From RGIG9115 sp045603225 (lineage in GTDB: Bacteria > Bacillota > Clostridia > UBA1381): a stretch of 64,000 nucleotides of DNA. Each line of letters opens with the position of its first letter. Within the stretch, counting starts at the first letter, position 1. The DNA lies in assembly GCA_045603225.1 (NCBI GenBank), contig JAZULT010000047.1:4411-68410 (forward strand). Direction: 5' to 3'. Position numbers and translations under genes: made by a program. Below are positions 1-8,680 of the stretch, one piece after another. The notes below the pieces were generated by a model that saw only the letters and a list, made by a program, of their open reading frames with translations, was not told the origin of the DNA and searched no databases.

Positions 1-210
1 TACACCGTCGGTAAGAAGGTTTGCTATCAGGCATCCGACAAACAATCCCGGAATTGCCGCCGGGGTAAAGCACGGAAGAATTGTCAGTGCTTCGGACAGC
101 CTTAGCTGTATTGCACCGTTTGCAAGTCCAAATGCATTTGACACAAAGGTCAGGATAACGTACAGTGCGGCAATAAGCGCACCTTGGGTAATAAATAAGT
201 TTTTTTTCAT
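1..210 (-). CDS. queT: QueT-family queuosine precursor transporter, 5' part only
   Basis: The first 70 codons of a membrane protein that runs off the left edge. The visible part has an N-terminal hydrophobic helix (residues 8-24, IAALYVILTF) and the stretch QLRLSEALTILPCF...IPGLFVGCLIANL, which matches the start of QueT (DUF988) transporters that import queuosine precursors such as preQ1. The ATG at 208-210 has an AGGAG ribosome binding site. The leader carries a preQ1-I aptamer, which independently supports the assignment. The C-terminal half lies outside the window, so completeness cannot be judged. Confidence 0.85.
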   Translation of the reverse strand, partial: MKKNLFITQGALIAALYVILTFVSNAFGLANGAIQLRLSEALTILPCFTPAAIPGLFVGCLIANLLTDGV

Positions 211-220
211 ATAGTACAAC

Positions 221-262
221 TCCTTTAGTTTTGTTTTAGGTGAGGAAGGTTTCGAACTCACC
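221..262 (-). promoter_or_regulatory. preQ1-I riboswitch
   Basis: Read on the minus strand, the leader holds a 6-bp stem GGTGAG/CTCACC (257-262 with 239-244), a 12-nt loop beginning TTCG, and an A-rich tail TAAAACAAAACTAAAGGAG. This is the compact layout of preQ1-I aptamers, in which the A-rich tail folds back into the loop. The tail ends in the queT Shine-Dalgarno sequence, so ligand binding would hide the ribosome site and shut off translation. Recognised by eye, not by a covariance model. Confidence 0.8.
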
Positions 263-269
263 ACTAAAT

Positions 270-297
270 ATTATATCACTTTTCAGAAAAAAATCAA
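270..297 (-). promoter_or_regulatory. Promoter of queT
   Basis: TTGATT (292-297) and TATAAT (270-275) on the minus strand, separated by 16 bp, a few bases upstream of the riboswitch stem. Confidence 0.7.
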
Positions 298-316
298 TAC
301 ATTTTCTGATTATTTG

Positions 317-1498
317 TTATTTTTTCCGGGGAAGTGAGATGATTATGCCGAATATCATAAGTCCCAGCCATATGAGAATGAGATTTCCCCAGCCTATTGA
401 CGACACTGAATTTGCAAAAATTGTGCTTGATGCAGAAGCCGCCATATAGCTTACAAAATCAAGGAAGCCTGTTGCTCCCGAAACCATACCTGTGTCCCGG
501 AGACTCGGACAATACCTGCTCCAGAGCATTGTTGCGGCACTGTTTGATGCCATAATGGCAAGCACCATACATGCTACATTGATAACAGGATTTTTTATAA
601 AATAGAGACCGAGAAAGAATACAGATGCAAGTATAAACATAAGAAGAAGTGTTCTGTCCATATTACGTCCGAGCTTTTCGTAGACGAATACAGCCACAAA
701 TGCAGTAGCTGATATTACAAGCGTTGCCGCAGTAAACATCATGGCGGCAGTCTCGGACGTATATCCGAGATGCTGTGAAAAATATGTAGGCATCCAGAAC
801 ACTACGGTTGTTCGAATCACTCCGGTTATTATTGAAATTAAGGTGAATTTTATTATTCTGTGTTTTATAAGTATGCGTATTCCGCCGCCTTTGCCTTTTT
901 CGGGCTTGTACTGATTGTATTTTACTATTCCCTTTTTCTCAAATCCGATGAAGAAAAAGAAGCTTGCTGCTGCCATGATAAAAAGAATAATACTGCTCAG
1001 TGCAAATACGCTTTGCCATTTTGGAATCAAAGCTGCCGCAAGTCCGGCTGTTGGCGAGCCGAAGAACGATGCAAATGTATAACCGAGAGAACAGCGTGTG
1101 GCATATATCGGCTCTGTATTTTCCGCAACAACCTTTGTCATAGGTCCATATATCATTGAAAGGAAGAATCCTGTCATACCATAAATTATCATAGCGGCAG
1201 ACGGGTATCCCGATAAAAAGGAAAACATAAGGTTCGTTACACCTGCCATCAAAAGTCCGATGCTTATCATGTACCTTGCCTTTATCTTATCACCTATTGC
1301 ACCGTTTATAAGCTGTCCTACTGCATAAAATATGAAGTAAACGGAGGATACCTTTCCAATATATTCGGTTGTAAATCCGCCGCCTGATATCATTTGCGGT
1401 GTGACGGTGCTGAGAATATTTCTTGCAAAATATACTGCCAGATACGATACGGAACAAAGAGTTCCTATTAATACGGCATTTTTAACTTTACTGTTCAT
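317..1498 (-). CDS. MFS transporter, organophosphate/sugar-phosphate antiporter-like
   Basis: A 393-residue integral membrane protein with about 12 predicted hydrophobic segments. The N-terminus (SYLAVYFARNILSTVTPQM) and the spacing of charged loops (GAIGDKIKARYM) resemble the organophosphate:phosphate antiporter branch of the major facilitator superfamily (GlpT/UhpT type). Substrate cannot be read from the sequence. It lies 12 bp downstream of an RpiR-type regulator with a SIS (sugar isomerase) domain and is almost certainly co-transcribed with it, which favours a phosphosugar or sugar substrate. The start ATG has AAGGAG 8 nt upstream. Confidence 0.8.
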   Translation of the reverse strand: MNSKVKNAVLIGTLCSVSYLAVYFARNILSTVTPQMISGGGFTTEYIGKVSSVYFIFYAVGQLINGAIGDKIKARYMISIGLLMAGVTNLMFSFLSGYPSAAMIIYGMTGFFLSMIYGPMTKVVAENTEPIYATRCSLGYTFASFFGSPTAGLAAALIPKWQSVFALSSIILFIMAAASFFFFIGFEKKGIVKYNQYKPEKGKGGGIRILIKHRIIKFTLISIITGVIRTTVVFWMPTYFSQHLGYTSETAAMMFTAATLVISATAFVAVFVYEKLGRNMDRTLLLMFILASVFFLGLYFIKNPVINVACMVLAIMASNSAATMLWSRYCPSLRDTGMVSGATGFLDFVSYMAASASSTIFANSVSSIGWGNLILIWLGLMIFGIIISLPRKK

Positions 1499-1510
1499 TT
1501 GTCTTTCTCC

Positions 1511-2362
1511 TTAATCTGCTATACTGTGTGAATTGAGTATTTCCCGCATTTCTATATAACGCTTTTCACCATTTTCATCTATCCTGCTTCCTATATAAGA
1601 GCATATTGCATCAGTAAGAGCGAGCTGTGAAAGACGTATTTCCGAGCTTTTTTCACTTAAAGAGTTTCCGCTTGATGCCGCAATCAAAACCTCGTCCGAA
1701 AGTTTTGCAAGCGGTGAATATCCATTCCCGGTAAGGGCAATCGCATAAGCACCTTTTTCTTTGGCTATTTTTACGGGATCGATTATATCCTTCGTTTCCC
1801 CGGAACTTGATACAGCAATAACAACACAGTCACTGTCAAGCATTGATGCGGAAACAGAGCATGTCAGAATATCGCTTACGAATGTTGCAGGGACACCAAT
1901 CTGAAGAAGCTGGTAGCAAAAATCTGTTGCAACTGCCGCAGAACGGTAAACACCGTATATTTCTATTTTTTTTGCAGACAGAATTTTATCCGTTATTTTT
2001 CTGAGTGAGCTTTCCTTGTTGATTTCAGTTGTATATTTAAGTGCATTTCTGCTGTTTTCGGTTGTTTTCCTGAGGGCATCGGTTATTGTATCGTTTTCCT
2101 CAATAATTGTGTATGATTCAGGCATAAAATCCCGCATTGCTCCTGCGATACGAAGTTTTAATGCCGGGAACCCTCCACCTGCAAATTTTTTTGAGAAATT
2201 TATAATACTTCCCTGAGATACATCTGTTTCGTGTGCAAGTCCGGGAAGCGTGTATGTGATAAACTTCTGAGGATTGTCAAGAATGGTCTCTGTAATTTTT
2301 CTTTCCACACCGCTCATGTATGGCATATCGCTTTTCAGGCGGCTAAACAGATTTTCAGACAT
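1511..2362 (-). CDS. RpiR-family transcriptional regulator (HTH + SIS)
   Basis: 283 residues. The N-terminal RpiR helix-turn-helix is seen around residues 20-90 (LAHETDVSQGSIINFSKKF). A SIS phosphosugar-binding domain follows at about 115-250, with YGVYRSAAVATDF and the AVSSSGETKD loop. The family binds phosphosugars and controls neighbouring sugar genes. An upstream in-frame start at 2419 exists, but I chose 2362: it has AAAGGAGA 7-8 nt upstream, and the only good promoter (TTGACA-17-TATACT) would start transcription near 2403, inside the longer version. It probably regulates itself and the downstream MFS transporter. Confidence 0.85.
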   Translation of the reverse strand: MSENLFSRLKSDMPYMSGVERKITETILDNPQKFITYTLPGLAHETDVSQGSIINFSKKFAGGGFPALKLRIAGAMRDFMPESYTIIEENDTITDALRKTTENSRNALKYTTEINKESSLRKITDKILSAKKIEIYGVYRSAAVATDFCYQLLQIGVPATFVSDILTCSVSASMLDSDCVVIAVSSSGETKDIIDPVKIAKEKGAYAIALTGNGYSPLAKLSDEVLIAASSGNSLSEKSSEIRLSQLALTDAICSYIGSRIDENGEKRYIEMREILNSHSIAD

Positions 2363-2409
2363 TTTTATTCTCCTTTGAATTTTTCTCATTTTAGTTTCAT
2401 TCATGAGTG

Positions 2410-2438
2410 AGTATATCACAATGACGTGGATTTGTCAA
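2410..2438 (-). promoter_or_regulatory. Promoter of the rpiR-MFS operon
   Basis: Minus-strand TTGACA (2433-2438) and TATACT (2410-2415) with 17-bp spacing. The predicted start point near 2403 supports the shorter regulator start at 2362. Confidence 0.75.
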
Positions 2439-2501
2439 GAAGAATACTTAATTCTGTGTTTATTTACAATAAAACTTGTATTTACAGAAAAAAATTACAC
2501 T

Positions 2502-2545
2502 AAAAAAGACAATGTCATTAACTTAACAGGGTTAATGACATTGTC
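2502..2545 (-). terminator. Intrinsic terminator of the LysR gene, built from a palindromic repeat
   Basis: A perfect 15-bp stem GACAATGTCATTAAC (2508-2522) paired with 2531-2545, 8-nt loop, followed on the minus strand by six T. It lies directly after the LysR stop codon. The stem sequence AATGTCATTAACTTAACAG recurs at 58400, so this terminator belongs to a dispersed repeat family. Confidence 0.75.
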
Positions 2546-2555
2546 TAAAAATGTT

Positions 2556-3488
2556 TTAAAACAATCCATCCAATTTATTAATGTGTTTTTTCAGGATATC
2601 TACAAACAGCTTATCAAGGTCTGTAAGGCGATAACCTTCCTTATATATAAGAACATCTTTATAGGTATTTCTGTCATGATTACATTTTTTCCATACAAGT
2701 CCGTGCGCGGCAAGAAGCCTGTTCGGAACGGGAGATACGAGCATATACGCATTCGGACAGTTGCTTATAAATTCAAACTGACTTGCACGCTCGTATATTG
2801 TGATTTCTCTTTTACTCTGACTTATTTTCTTTATGTCACGCACCTTTGAAAGAGGCATTGACGGAATAGACAGGTCACCGTGAGTAAGTCTTATCATATC
2901 CTTTAAATCATTCATCTCAATTATTTCTTTTTGCGCAAGTATATGCTTTGCGCTGATTAAGACACCATAATCAAATTCCCATAAAGGTACAGATTTTATC
3001 TCCTGTTCTTCAAGGAGCTGAAGATAATAATTTTCAAACTCAGTCTGGTATCTTATTATTCCAAGAGTGTTTTCGCCTCTTGAAACGTTCTTGACGGCTC
3101 TCACCGAGTTGGTTTCCCTGTAGTCAAACGTCAGACTGTCTCTTGTGTCTATCCGGTTGACAAATTCGGTAAACACATCTGAAATATAGCTTGCTCTCGG
3201 TGCTACAATATCAAAAAGCTGTTTTTTACTTGTTTTCTTGTTGAACAGATTTTCCATTTCCTCAATCTGTGCAAGAATATCTTTGGCATACTCCAAAAAT
3301 TCAAGTCCCTTTTGCGTCGGGATAACACCTTTTGATGTACGTCTGAAAATCGGTATACCTACCATATCTTCCAGCTCACGTATAGCCTTGCTTAGTGTCG
3401 GCTGATTCATATATAAATTTTCTGCTGCCCTTGAAATGGAGCCTTCTTTTTCAACTTCTACTACATATTTCAGCAGAATAGTATTCAT
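2556..3488 (-). CDS. LysR-family transcriptional regulator
   Basis: 310 residues with the LysR winged helix-turn-helix at residues 3-62 (GSISRAAENLYMNQPTLSKAIRELE) and a substrate-binding effector domain from about residue 90 to the end. Start ATG with GAGGTG 8 nt upstream. It is transcribed divergently from the GxDLY/SGNH esterase gene across a 166-bp shared region with a promoter on each strand, the classic LysR arrangement. The esterase gene is therefore its likely target. Effector unknown. Confidence 0.85.
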   Translation of the reverse strand: MNTILLKYVVEVEKEGSISRAAENLYMNQPTLSKAIRELEDMVGIPIFRRTSKGVIPTQKGLEFLEYAKDILAQIEEMENLFNKKTSKKQLFDIVAPRASYISDVFTEFVNRIDTRDSLTFDYRETNSVRAVKNVSRGENTLGIIRYQTEFENYYLQLLEEQEIKSVPLWEFDYGVLISAKHILAQKEIIEMNDLKDMIRLTHGDLSIPSMPLSKVRDIKKISQSKREITIYERASQFEFISNCPNAYMLVSPVPNRLLAAHGLVWKKCNHDRNTYKDVLIYKEGYRLTDLDKLFVDILKKHINKLDGLF

Positions 3489-3533
3489 TATTTCTGCACC
3501 TCTTCTGATTAATTTATCGACTACTTTATGCTT

Positions 3534-3562
3534 ATTATATCATAAAAAAAAACATTTTACAA
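3534..3562 (-). promoter_or_regulatory. Promoter of the LysR gene
   Basis: Minus-strand TTGTAA (3557-3562), 17-bp spacer, TATAAT (3534-3539). Confidence 0.6.
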
Positions 3563-3592
3563 TATCAAACGGTAAAATTAGTAATTTTTATA

Positions 3593-3621
3593 TTGACAAA
3601 CCAAATATGTTATGATATAAT
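3593..3621 (+). promoter_or_regulatory. Promoter of the GxDLY/SGNH esterase gene
   Basis: TTGACA (3593-3598), 17-bp spacer, TATAAT (3616-3621). It lies back to back with the LysR promoter. Confidence 0.8.
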
Positions 3622-3654
3622 TTAGAGAATTAAATTTGAAAGGCGGAAAACAAG

Positions 3655-4710
3655 ATGCCTGATATTACGGAAGTTGATAAAAATCTTAAGGTTGAAACAG
3701 ACCTTCCCGAAAAAGATATAGTATTTTACGATGCGAAAAGCGAACCGTTCAAATTATACGGTTTTTGCGACGATAAAGGATATAAACGTATACCTACAGA
3801 AGTTGCCGAAAAGACAAACGAGGGTGTTACAATACTTCATACAAACACCGCAGGCGGAAGAGTGAGATTTAAAACAGACTCTCCATACATTGCAATTTCG
3901 GCTGAAATCCCGAATAACTGCCGATTTTCGCATATGCCGGCAACAGGTGTACGCGGATTTGATTTATATGAAATAAAAGGCAATAAATATACTTATATAA
4001 GAACATTCATTCCGCCTGAGGAATCGGTTGACAGGTATGAAGGATTACTTTATACTCCGGGCAAAGGCGAACGTGAGTATGTTATAAATTTCCCGCTTTA
4101 CAACGATGTGTCATCACTTCATATAGGAGTTAAAGAGGGAAGCACTTTAAACTCCGGAGGCAAGTATATAAACGAAAAGCCTGTTGTATACTACGGTTCG
4201 TCAATAACACAGGGCGGATGTGCATCAAGACCGGGAAGATGCTATCAGGCAATTATTTCAGGGAAGTTTAACTGCGACTATATAAATCTCGGATTCTCAG
4301 GAAGTGCCAGAGCGGAAGATGCAATTGCAGAATACATATCAAATCTCGATATGTGCTGTTTCGTATATGATTATGACCATAATGCACCGAATGCGGAGCA
4401 TCTTAAAAACACTCACGAGCCGATGTTTAAGAAAATCAGGGAAAAGCATCCCGATCTCCCGGTTATCATGATTTCAGCTCCTACCGACTGCTTCGGCGAA
4501 TTTGCCGAAGAACGGAGAGGTATTGTTTATAATACGTATCTGAATGCCAAAAACAGCGGTGATAAAAATGTGTATTTTATAGACGGCCTTTCAATGTTCG
4601 GAGACCTTGCAGCGGAATGTTCCGTTGACGGCTGCCACCCGACAGACCTCGGATTCCATTTCATGGCTGAGAGTATTTCAAAGGTGATGAAAGAAGCAAA
4701 AGTATTTTGA
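3655..4710 (+). CDS. GxDLY/SGNH-family esterase (GDSL_3 type)
   Basis: 351 residues, no signal peptide, so probably cytoplasmic. The N-terminal half is a jelly-roll-like module with the GxDLY signature (GFDLYEIKG, about 101-109). The C-terminal half is an SGNH hydrolase: block I YGSSITQG (about 180-187, nucleophile Ser), an oxyanion-type LGFSGSA block, and block V DGCHPTDLGF (about 325-334) carrying the Asp-His pair. Relatives are carbohydrate or small-molecule esterases; in a pectin/xylan-degrading genome, deacetylation of oligosaccharides is plausible but not shown. It has its own promoter and is probably controlled by the divergent LysR regulator. Confidence 0.8.
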   Translation: MPDITEVDKNLKVETDLPEKDIVFYDAKSEPFKLYGFCDDKGYKRIPTEVAEKTNEGVTILHTNTAGGRVRFKTDSPYIAISAEIPNNCRFSHMPATGVRGFDLYEIKGNKYTYIRTFIPPEESVDRYEGLLYTPGKGEREYVINFPLYNDVSSLHIGVKEGSTLNSGGKYINEKPVVYYGSSITQGGCASRPGRCYQAIISGKFNCDYINLGFSGSARAEDAIAEYISNLDMCCFVYDYDHNAPNAEHLKNTHEPMFKKIREKHPDLPVIMISAPTDCFGEFAEERRGIVYNTYLNAKNSGDKNVYFIDGLSMFGDLAAECSVDGCHPTDLGFHFMAESISKVMKEAKVF

Positions 4711-4727
4711 GAATAAGTAAATTGCTA

Positions 4728-4846
4728 AGGAAGCGGTTTGTCGCAGGGAACAGTGTGAAGCATTTACAAGCAAAATACTGTATGACGAATGGGTGCATCA
4801 CCGAATCAGAATGCATCCATTATACAGGTTGCAAAAGCGTTCAACA
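4728..4846 (+). pseudogene. Possible decayed XRE-type helix-turn-helix fragment
   Basis: In the 174-bp gap before comEC one frame reads GLSQGTV-stop-SIYKQNTV-stop-RMGASPNQN...IIQVAKAFNID. This resembles the second half of an XRE-family helix-turn-helix but contains two in-frame TGA codons and no start. The rest of the gap holds only the comEC ribosome binding site and a short AATGG..CCATT inverted repeat. Chance similarity is possible. Confidence 0.25.
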
Positions 4847-4884
4847 TTGATTAAATCAATGAAATACTAAGGAGTAAATAACGA

Positions 4885-7212
4885 ATGTTTTCATATCCGG
4901 TAAGTGCTGCGATAGCGTATATTGCAGGATTACTTTTATCACCGTACATTTACAGCACAAGTCCAAAGCTGTTTGCAATTATGCTTACAGCTTTTATTTT
5001 AGTTCCTGTATTCCTTGTATTCGCCGCAAACAAAGTATATAAAATGAAGCTATGGGTTCTCGCCATTGTTCCTGCATGCTTTATATCAGGAGTATATATT
5101 ACAGGATATCGAACAGACAGCGACACAAAACCGCTTAAGCCATTCGAAGGCACAGAAATAACCATTATCGGAACTGTATGCTCAGAAATTAAAGAATACG
5201 AATCGGGATGCTCATTCATCATAAAATCAGATATGATTATAAGTAATGGTAAGAAATACAAAATAAGCCGTAAAATTAAAACTTCCTCTGACACAGTTCC
5301 CGTGCCCGGAACGTGCATCTCGGCAAAAGGCAAGCTGTCACCAATCAAAGAAAAGCTTAATTCCACAAGCTTTGACAGTAAAAATTACTATGCTCAAAAC
5401 GGAATTTTCCATTCCGTATATGCAAAAGAAATTTCTGAAGCTGACAATCCGTCAAATCTCAATTTTGCAGAAAAGATTAATCTCAGAACAAACATGTACA
5501 TCTCGGATTTTACCGAAAAAAGCTTTTCAGACGAGGATTCGGCTCTTATGAAAGGGATTCTGCTTAACAACAAATCCGAAATTCCCGATGAAACGTATGC
5601 CGCCATGCAGCAAAGCGGTACAAACAGATATATTTACTGTTCATATATTCATATTTGCCTGATTATCTTTCTGATATCACATTTCATTAAAATGAAATCA
5701 GCTAAAAACATGGTTATAACCGTTCTTCTGCTATTATATCTCATTTTGAATACAGGTAAACCTTCTGCATGGAAAATCTGTCTGTTCATTCCGATAACGT
5801 ACATATTCTCCGTCCGGAAGGGAGTAAAGAGCATTAAATCTGCCATTGCGTTTACGGTACTGATTACTGCCATACTGAGTCCGTATACGGTAAAAAGTGA
5901 CGGTTTCATATTATCGGTCAGTGCAACAATACTTATATCAGCATTTTCAAAACCGATGTATGATTTCATGATGAAAGTATTCAGACACCGGAAAATAAGT
6001 GCATCTGTATCGGTATTTTTCATATTTACCGTCCTCATGTCCCCTCTTTCAAAGCTTCTCGGATATAATCTGACGCTATATTCGTACATTGCCGGTCTTG
6101 TTCTGATACCGGCAATTAACATGGTTTATATTCTGTCACCGCTTGCCATACTAAGCTTTATCATAACCGGAACCTATGCAGATACTGTAATTCACTATAT
6201 TCTTAAATTTATTACGGGTATATCATATTTCATATCGGAATTGCCCGGCTCAACACTCGTTACAATACCTTTCGGTACATGGTTTACTGTTGCATTCTAT
6301 TTTTTAACATACAGTATCTATGCACACATAAACAAAAGAAGATTTTCCCGCATTTCAGTCTGTGCATCATTAATCTTTGCAACAATAGTATCGGGTGTAA
6401 TGTACAGCAGACGAAATCTTGCTGAGGTTGCATTCGTCGGCGTCGGAAATGCTGACTGCTGTATTATAAAACTTCCAACAGGAGAAAACATAATGATTGA
6501 CGGTGGTGGTTCTCCTGAATACATGGATTATGACATCGGCAATTCGGAAGTTGTTCCGTATCTCAGTGCAAACGGAATATCAAAGCTCGACTGTATAATT
6601 CTTTCCCATTACGACAAAGACCACGCACAAGGCGTGGTTTCAGCCATCAGAAATCTTAAGGTCGATAATATAATCATGCCTGATTACATAGATTCGGGAA
6701 TTTATAAGGAAGCAATAAAAAAAGAAGCAAAGCTCAGAAACATTGATATTACATATATCAGAAAAACGCAACGACACAAGCTTGCTGAAAATTTATATGC
6801 AAAATTCATTTACACCAAAGGGCAACAGCAGGCTGACAACTCAAACGATGCCTCGCTTGTGACACATCTGACATACGGTAATGTGAAAATGTTATTCACG
6901 GGAGACATAACACGTCCGATAGAAACAGAACTCAGCGACATTAACTGCGATATTCTGAAAATACCGCATCACGGCTCAAAAACATCGACAAGCGAATATC
7001 TGCTGTCAAAAACTACACCGATTTACAGTGTATTCTGTGTTGGAGAAAACAATCCTTACGGTCATCCTGTCCCCATGGTTTTAAACAGATGCAGAAAATA
7101 CGGAAGCGAAATCATCCGTACCGACGAATGCGGTGACGTACATTTTTACATTAATACAAACAAGATACACAGCGTAAGCTCTTTCAAAAAAGGCAGTCTC
7201 ACAAAAAAGTGA
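4885..7212 (+). CDS. comEC: ComEC/Rec2-like DNA-uptake channel protein with MBL domain
   Basis: 775 residues, the usual ComEC length. Order: N-terminal membrane helices (about 8-75), a DUF4131-like soluble domain (about 80-180), a multi-helix competence region (about 235-505) and a C-terminal metallo-beta-lactamase fold domain (about 510-765). The latter carries DGGGSPEY, LSHYDKDHAQG (about 571-581) and PHHGSKTS. In transformable bacteria ComEC carries single-stranded DNA across the membrane. Oddity: where the family has a near-invariant ISGLH motif after an SGxSH sequence, this protein has SGTNRYIYCSYIHI, although the frame is open throughout. AAGGAG lies ahead of the ATG. No comEA neighbour is present. 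Confidence 0.8.
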   Translation: MFSYPVSAAIAYIAGLLLSPYIYSTSPKLFAIMLTAFILVPVFLVFAANKVYKMKLWVLAIVPACFISGVYITGYRTDSDTKPLKPFEGTEITIIGTVCSEIKEYESGCSFIIKSDMIISNGKKYKISRKIKTSSDTVPVPGTCISAKGKLSPIKEKLNSTSFDSKNYYAQNGIFHSVYAKEISEADNPSNLNFAEKINLRTNMYISDFTEKSFSDEDSALMKGILLNNKSEIPDETYAAMQQSGTNRYIYCSYIHICLIIFLISHFIKMKSAKNMVITVLLLLYLILNTGKPSAWKICLFIPITYIFSVRKGVKSIKSAIAFTVLITAILSPYTVKSDGFILSVSATILISAFSKPMYDFMMKVFRHRKISASVSVFFIFTVLMSPLSKLLGYNLTLYSYIAGLVLIPAINMVYILSPLAILSFIITGTYADTVIHYILKFITGISYFISELPGSTLVTIPFGTWFTVAFYFLTYSIYAHINKRRFSRISVCASLIFATIVSGVMYSRRNLAEVAFVGVGNADCCIIKLPTGENIMIDGGGSPEYMDYDIGNSEVVPYLSANGISKLDCIILSHYDKDHAQGVVSAIRNLKVDNIIMPDYIDSGIYKEAIKKEAKLRNIDITYIRKTQRHKLAENLYAKFIYTKGQQQADNSNDASLVTHLTYGNVKMLFTGDITRPIETELSDINCDILKIPHHGSKTSTSEYLLSKTTPIYSVFCVGENNPYGHPVPMVLNRCRKYGSEIIRTDECGDVHFYINTNKIHSVSSFKKGSLTKK

Positions 7213-7224
7213 AACTGCCTTTTG
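7190..7224. terminator. Bidirectional terminator between comEC and the GH28 gene
   Basis: Stem AAGGCAGTCTCAC (7190-7202) with GTGAAACTGCCTT (7209-7221), one mismatch, A-tract on one side and T-tract on the other. It overlaps the comEC stop codon and lies 5 bp from the convergent GH28 stop. Confidence 0.8.
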
Positions 7225-7228
7225 TATA

Positions 7229-8557
7229 CTAGTTATTTGTTACCTCATCACATTTTCCCACGACAAGCTTTTCAAAGCCTTCAGCCGTAACGTCATTAAA
7301 GTTTATTTCCTTAACCCTTGCAGGTTCATCAATATAAACAAGAGCTTCAGTTTTTCCGGCTGTTTTCAGAATTGCATTTTTGATAACAAGTCTGTCAACA
7401 TCAATATCGTCCTCAATATGGAACCAGTCTTTTACAGTATCATTATTATCAATAGCATAAAGACCGTCAATTGTCATATTCTTAACATGAGTCGGTGACC
7501 ACCAACCTTCACCATTACCCGGTGCGGCACCATTTGAAATTCTTACTATATTAAAGTCCTTATGGTCACTTTCAACGGATAGATTCTTTACAGTAAGATT
7601 ATCTATAAATCCACCGAGGAAGAATGCAAACGGTCTTGCATAATCATATACATGGTCTTTGTGCTTTAAAAACACATTTTCGATACTGATATTTTTAAAG
7701 AGACCTTTTGCATCACCTGTCCACTGATTTATATAGAAACCAAACGCACGAATTGTTCCGAATACATTCTTAATTGATACATCCTCAAGCACTCCCTCTC
7801 CCTTGGTGAGAAGTCTGATTCCCTGATATGCATCATCAAGATATACACCGTCGATTACAACACCCTTAATAGATGTTTTTCCGTCACCCTCGTCTGTGTT
7901 AAGTGCAATAAAGTCATCACAGCCTCTGCCGTGGATATTTCTTATCTGCAGATTCTGTCCGGGACTGTGGAAATGAAGTCCGTCCTGATTTGTATGAGGA
8001 ACAAGGTTTGTTGTAGGAATATTTATATTGTTGAATACAACATCCTTCCAATTTCCCATAATCAAAGCATATCTCTTGTTATTCTCGATTGTAACGTTCT
8101 CCATTACAAAATTCTCAACACCGAAGAACTTCATACCTGTAAGCATACAGTTACATCCTTCATTCGGTGGAAACACCTCATCATCATTAAAATTCATATC
8201 CTGATTAAGGTTGTTCTGATTATATGTACCGCCTCTGAAAGTAATGTTCTTATCTATTATTTCGCCTGTTGTCCAGTTAGCATTTCTGGCAACGCATGTA
8301 TTCGAGCCGTCTGCAAGATAAAATCCACAGTCAGAATCAAGACATTCAATCGTAGTATTCGAATGAACTTTAATACCTCGAATTAAGGCAACACCGTCAA
8401 CTACCAGATGAAGATGCCCCCATACGGGAGCAAGGTCAAGAATTGCCTGCAATGTATCGGTATCGTCAGTTCCTCCTCCGTTTACTATGTGGCTGTCCAT
8501 ATGACAGTATTCACCGGCATAAACAGTATATTTTCCGAGTGTCGGTTTAAATTCCAT
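7229..8557 (-). CDS. GH28-like right-handed beta-helix protein (polygalacturonase family)
   Basis: 442 residues of parallel beta-helix repeats (recurring NxTIENxx/ VxFNNINI pattern). GH28-type motifs are recognisable in order: NQDGLHFHSPG (replacing the NTDG motif), GCDDFIALNTDEG (the DD acid pair) and GIRLLTKG (replacing RIK). The family hydrolyses galacturonan or related pectin linkages by inversion. No signal peptide, so it would act on imported oligosaccharides. The start at 8557 is chosen because GGAGG lies 8 nt upstream; an earlier ATG at 8578 has no proper spacing. Substrate specificity is unknown and the motif changes leave activity open. Confidence 0.7.
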   Translation of the reverse strand: MEFKPTLGKYTVYAGEYCHMDSHIVNGGGTDDTDTLQAILDLAPVWGHLHLVVDGVALIRGIKVHSNTTIECLDSDCGFYLADGSNTCVARNANWTTGEIIDKNITFRGGTYNQNNLNQDMNFNDDEVFPPNEGCNCMLTGMKFFGVENFVMENVTIENNKRYALIMGNWKDVVFNNINIPTTNLVPHTNQDGLHFHSPGQNLQIRNIHGRGCDDFIALNTDEGDGKTSIKGVVIDGVYLDDAYQGIRLLTKGEGVLEDVSIKNVFGTIRAFGFYINQWTGDAKGLFKNISIENVFLKHKDHVYDYARPFAFFLGGFIDNLTVKNLSVESDHKDFNIVRISNGAAPGNGEGWWSPTHVKNMTIDGLYAIDNNDTVKDWFHIEDDIDVDRLVIKNAILKTAGKTEALVYIDEPARVKEINFNDVTAEGFEKLVVGKCDEVTNN

Positions 8558-8680
8558 TAGCATTTCCTCCATTAACAAAATGATTTAGAATATTATACCA
8601 CATTAACCTCAAAAAGTAAAGTCTTTTATTAAGAAATTCTTGTCTTATCTTAAGAACTTTTTGCACTATTTTAATCAAAA

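Noticed and set aside
2403..2849. 148-codon plus-strand frame overlapping the LysR end
   Set aside because: Includes the terminator hairpin and is antisense to LysR coding sequence; no domain.
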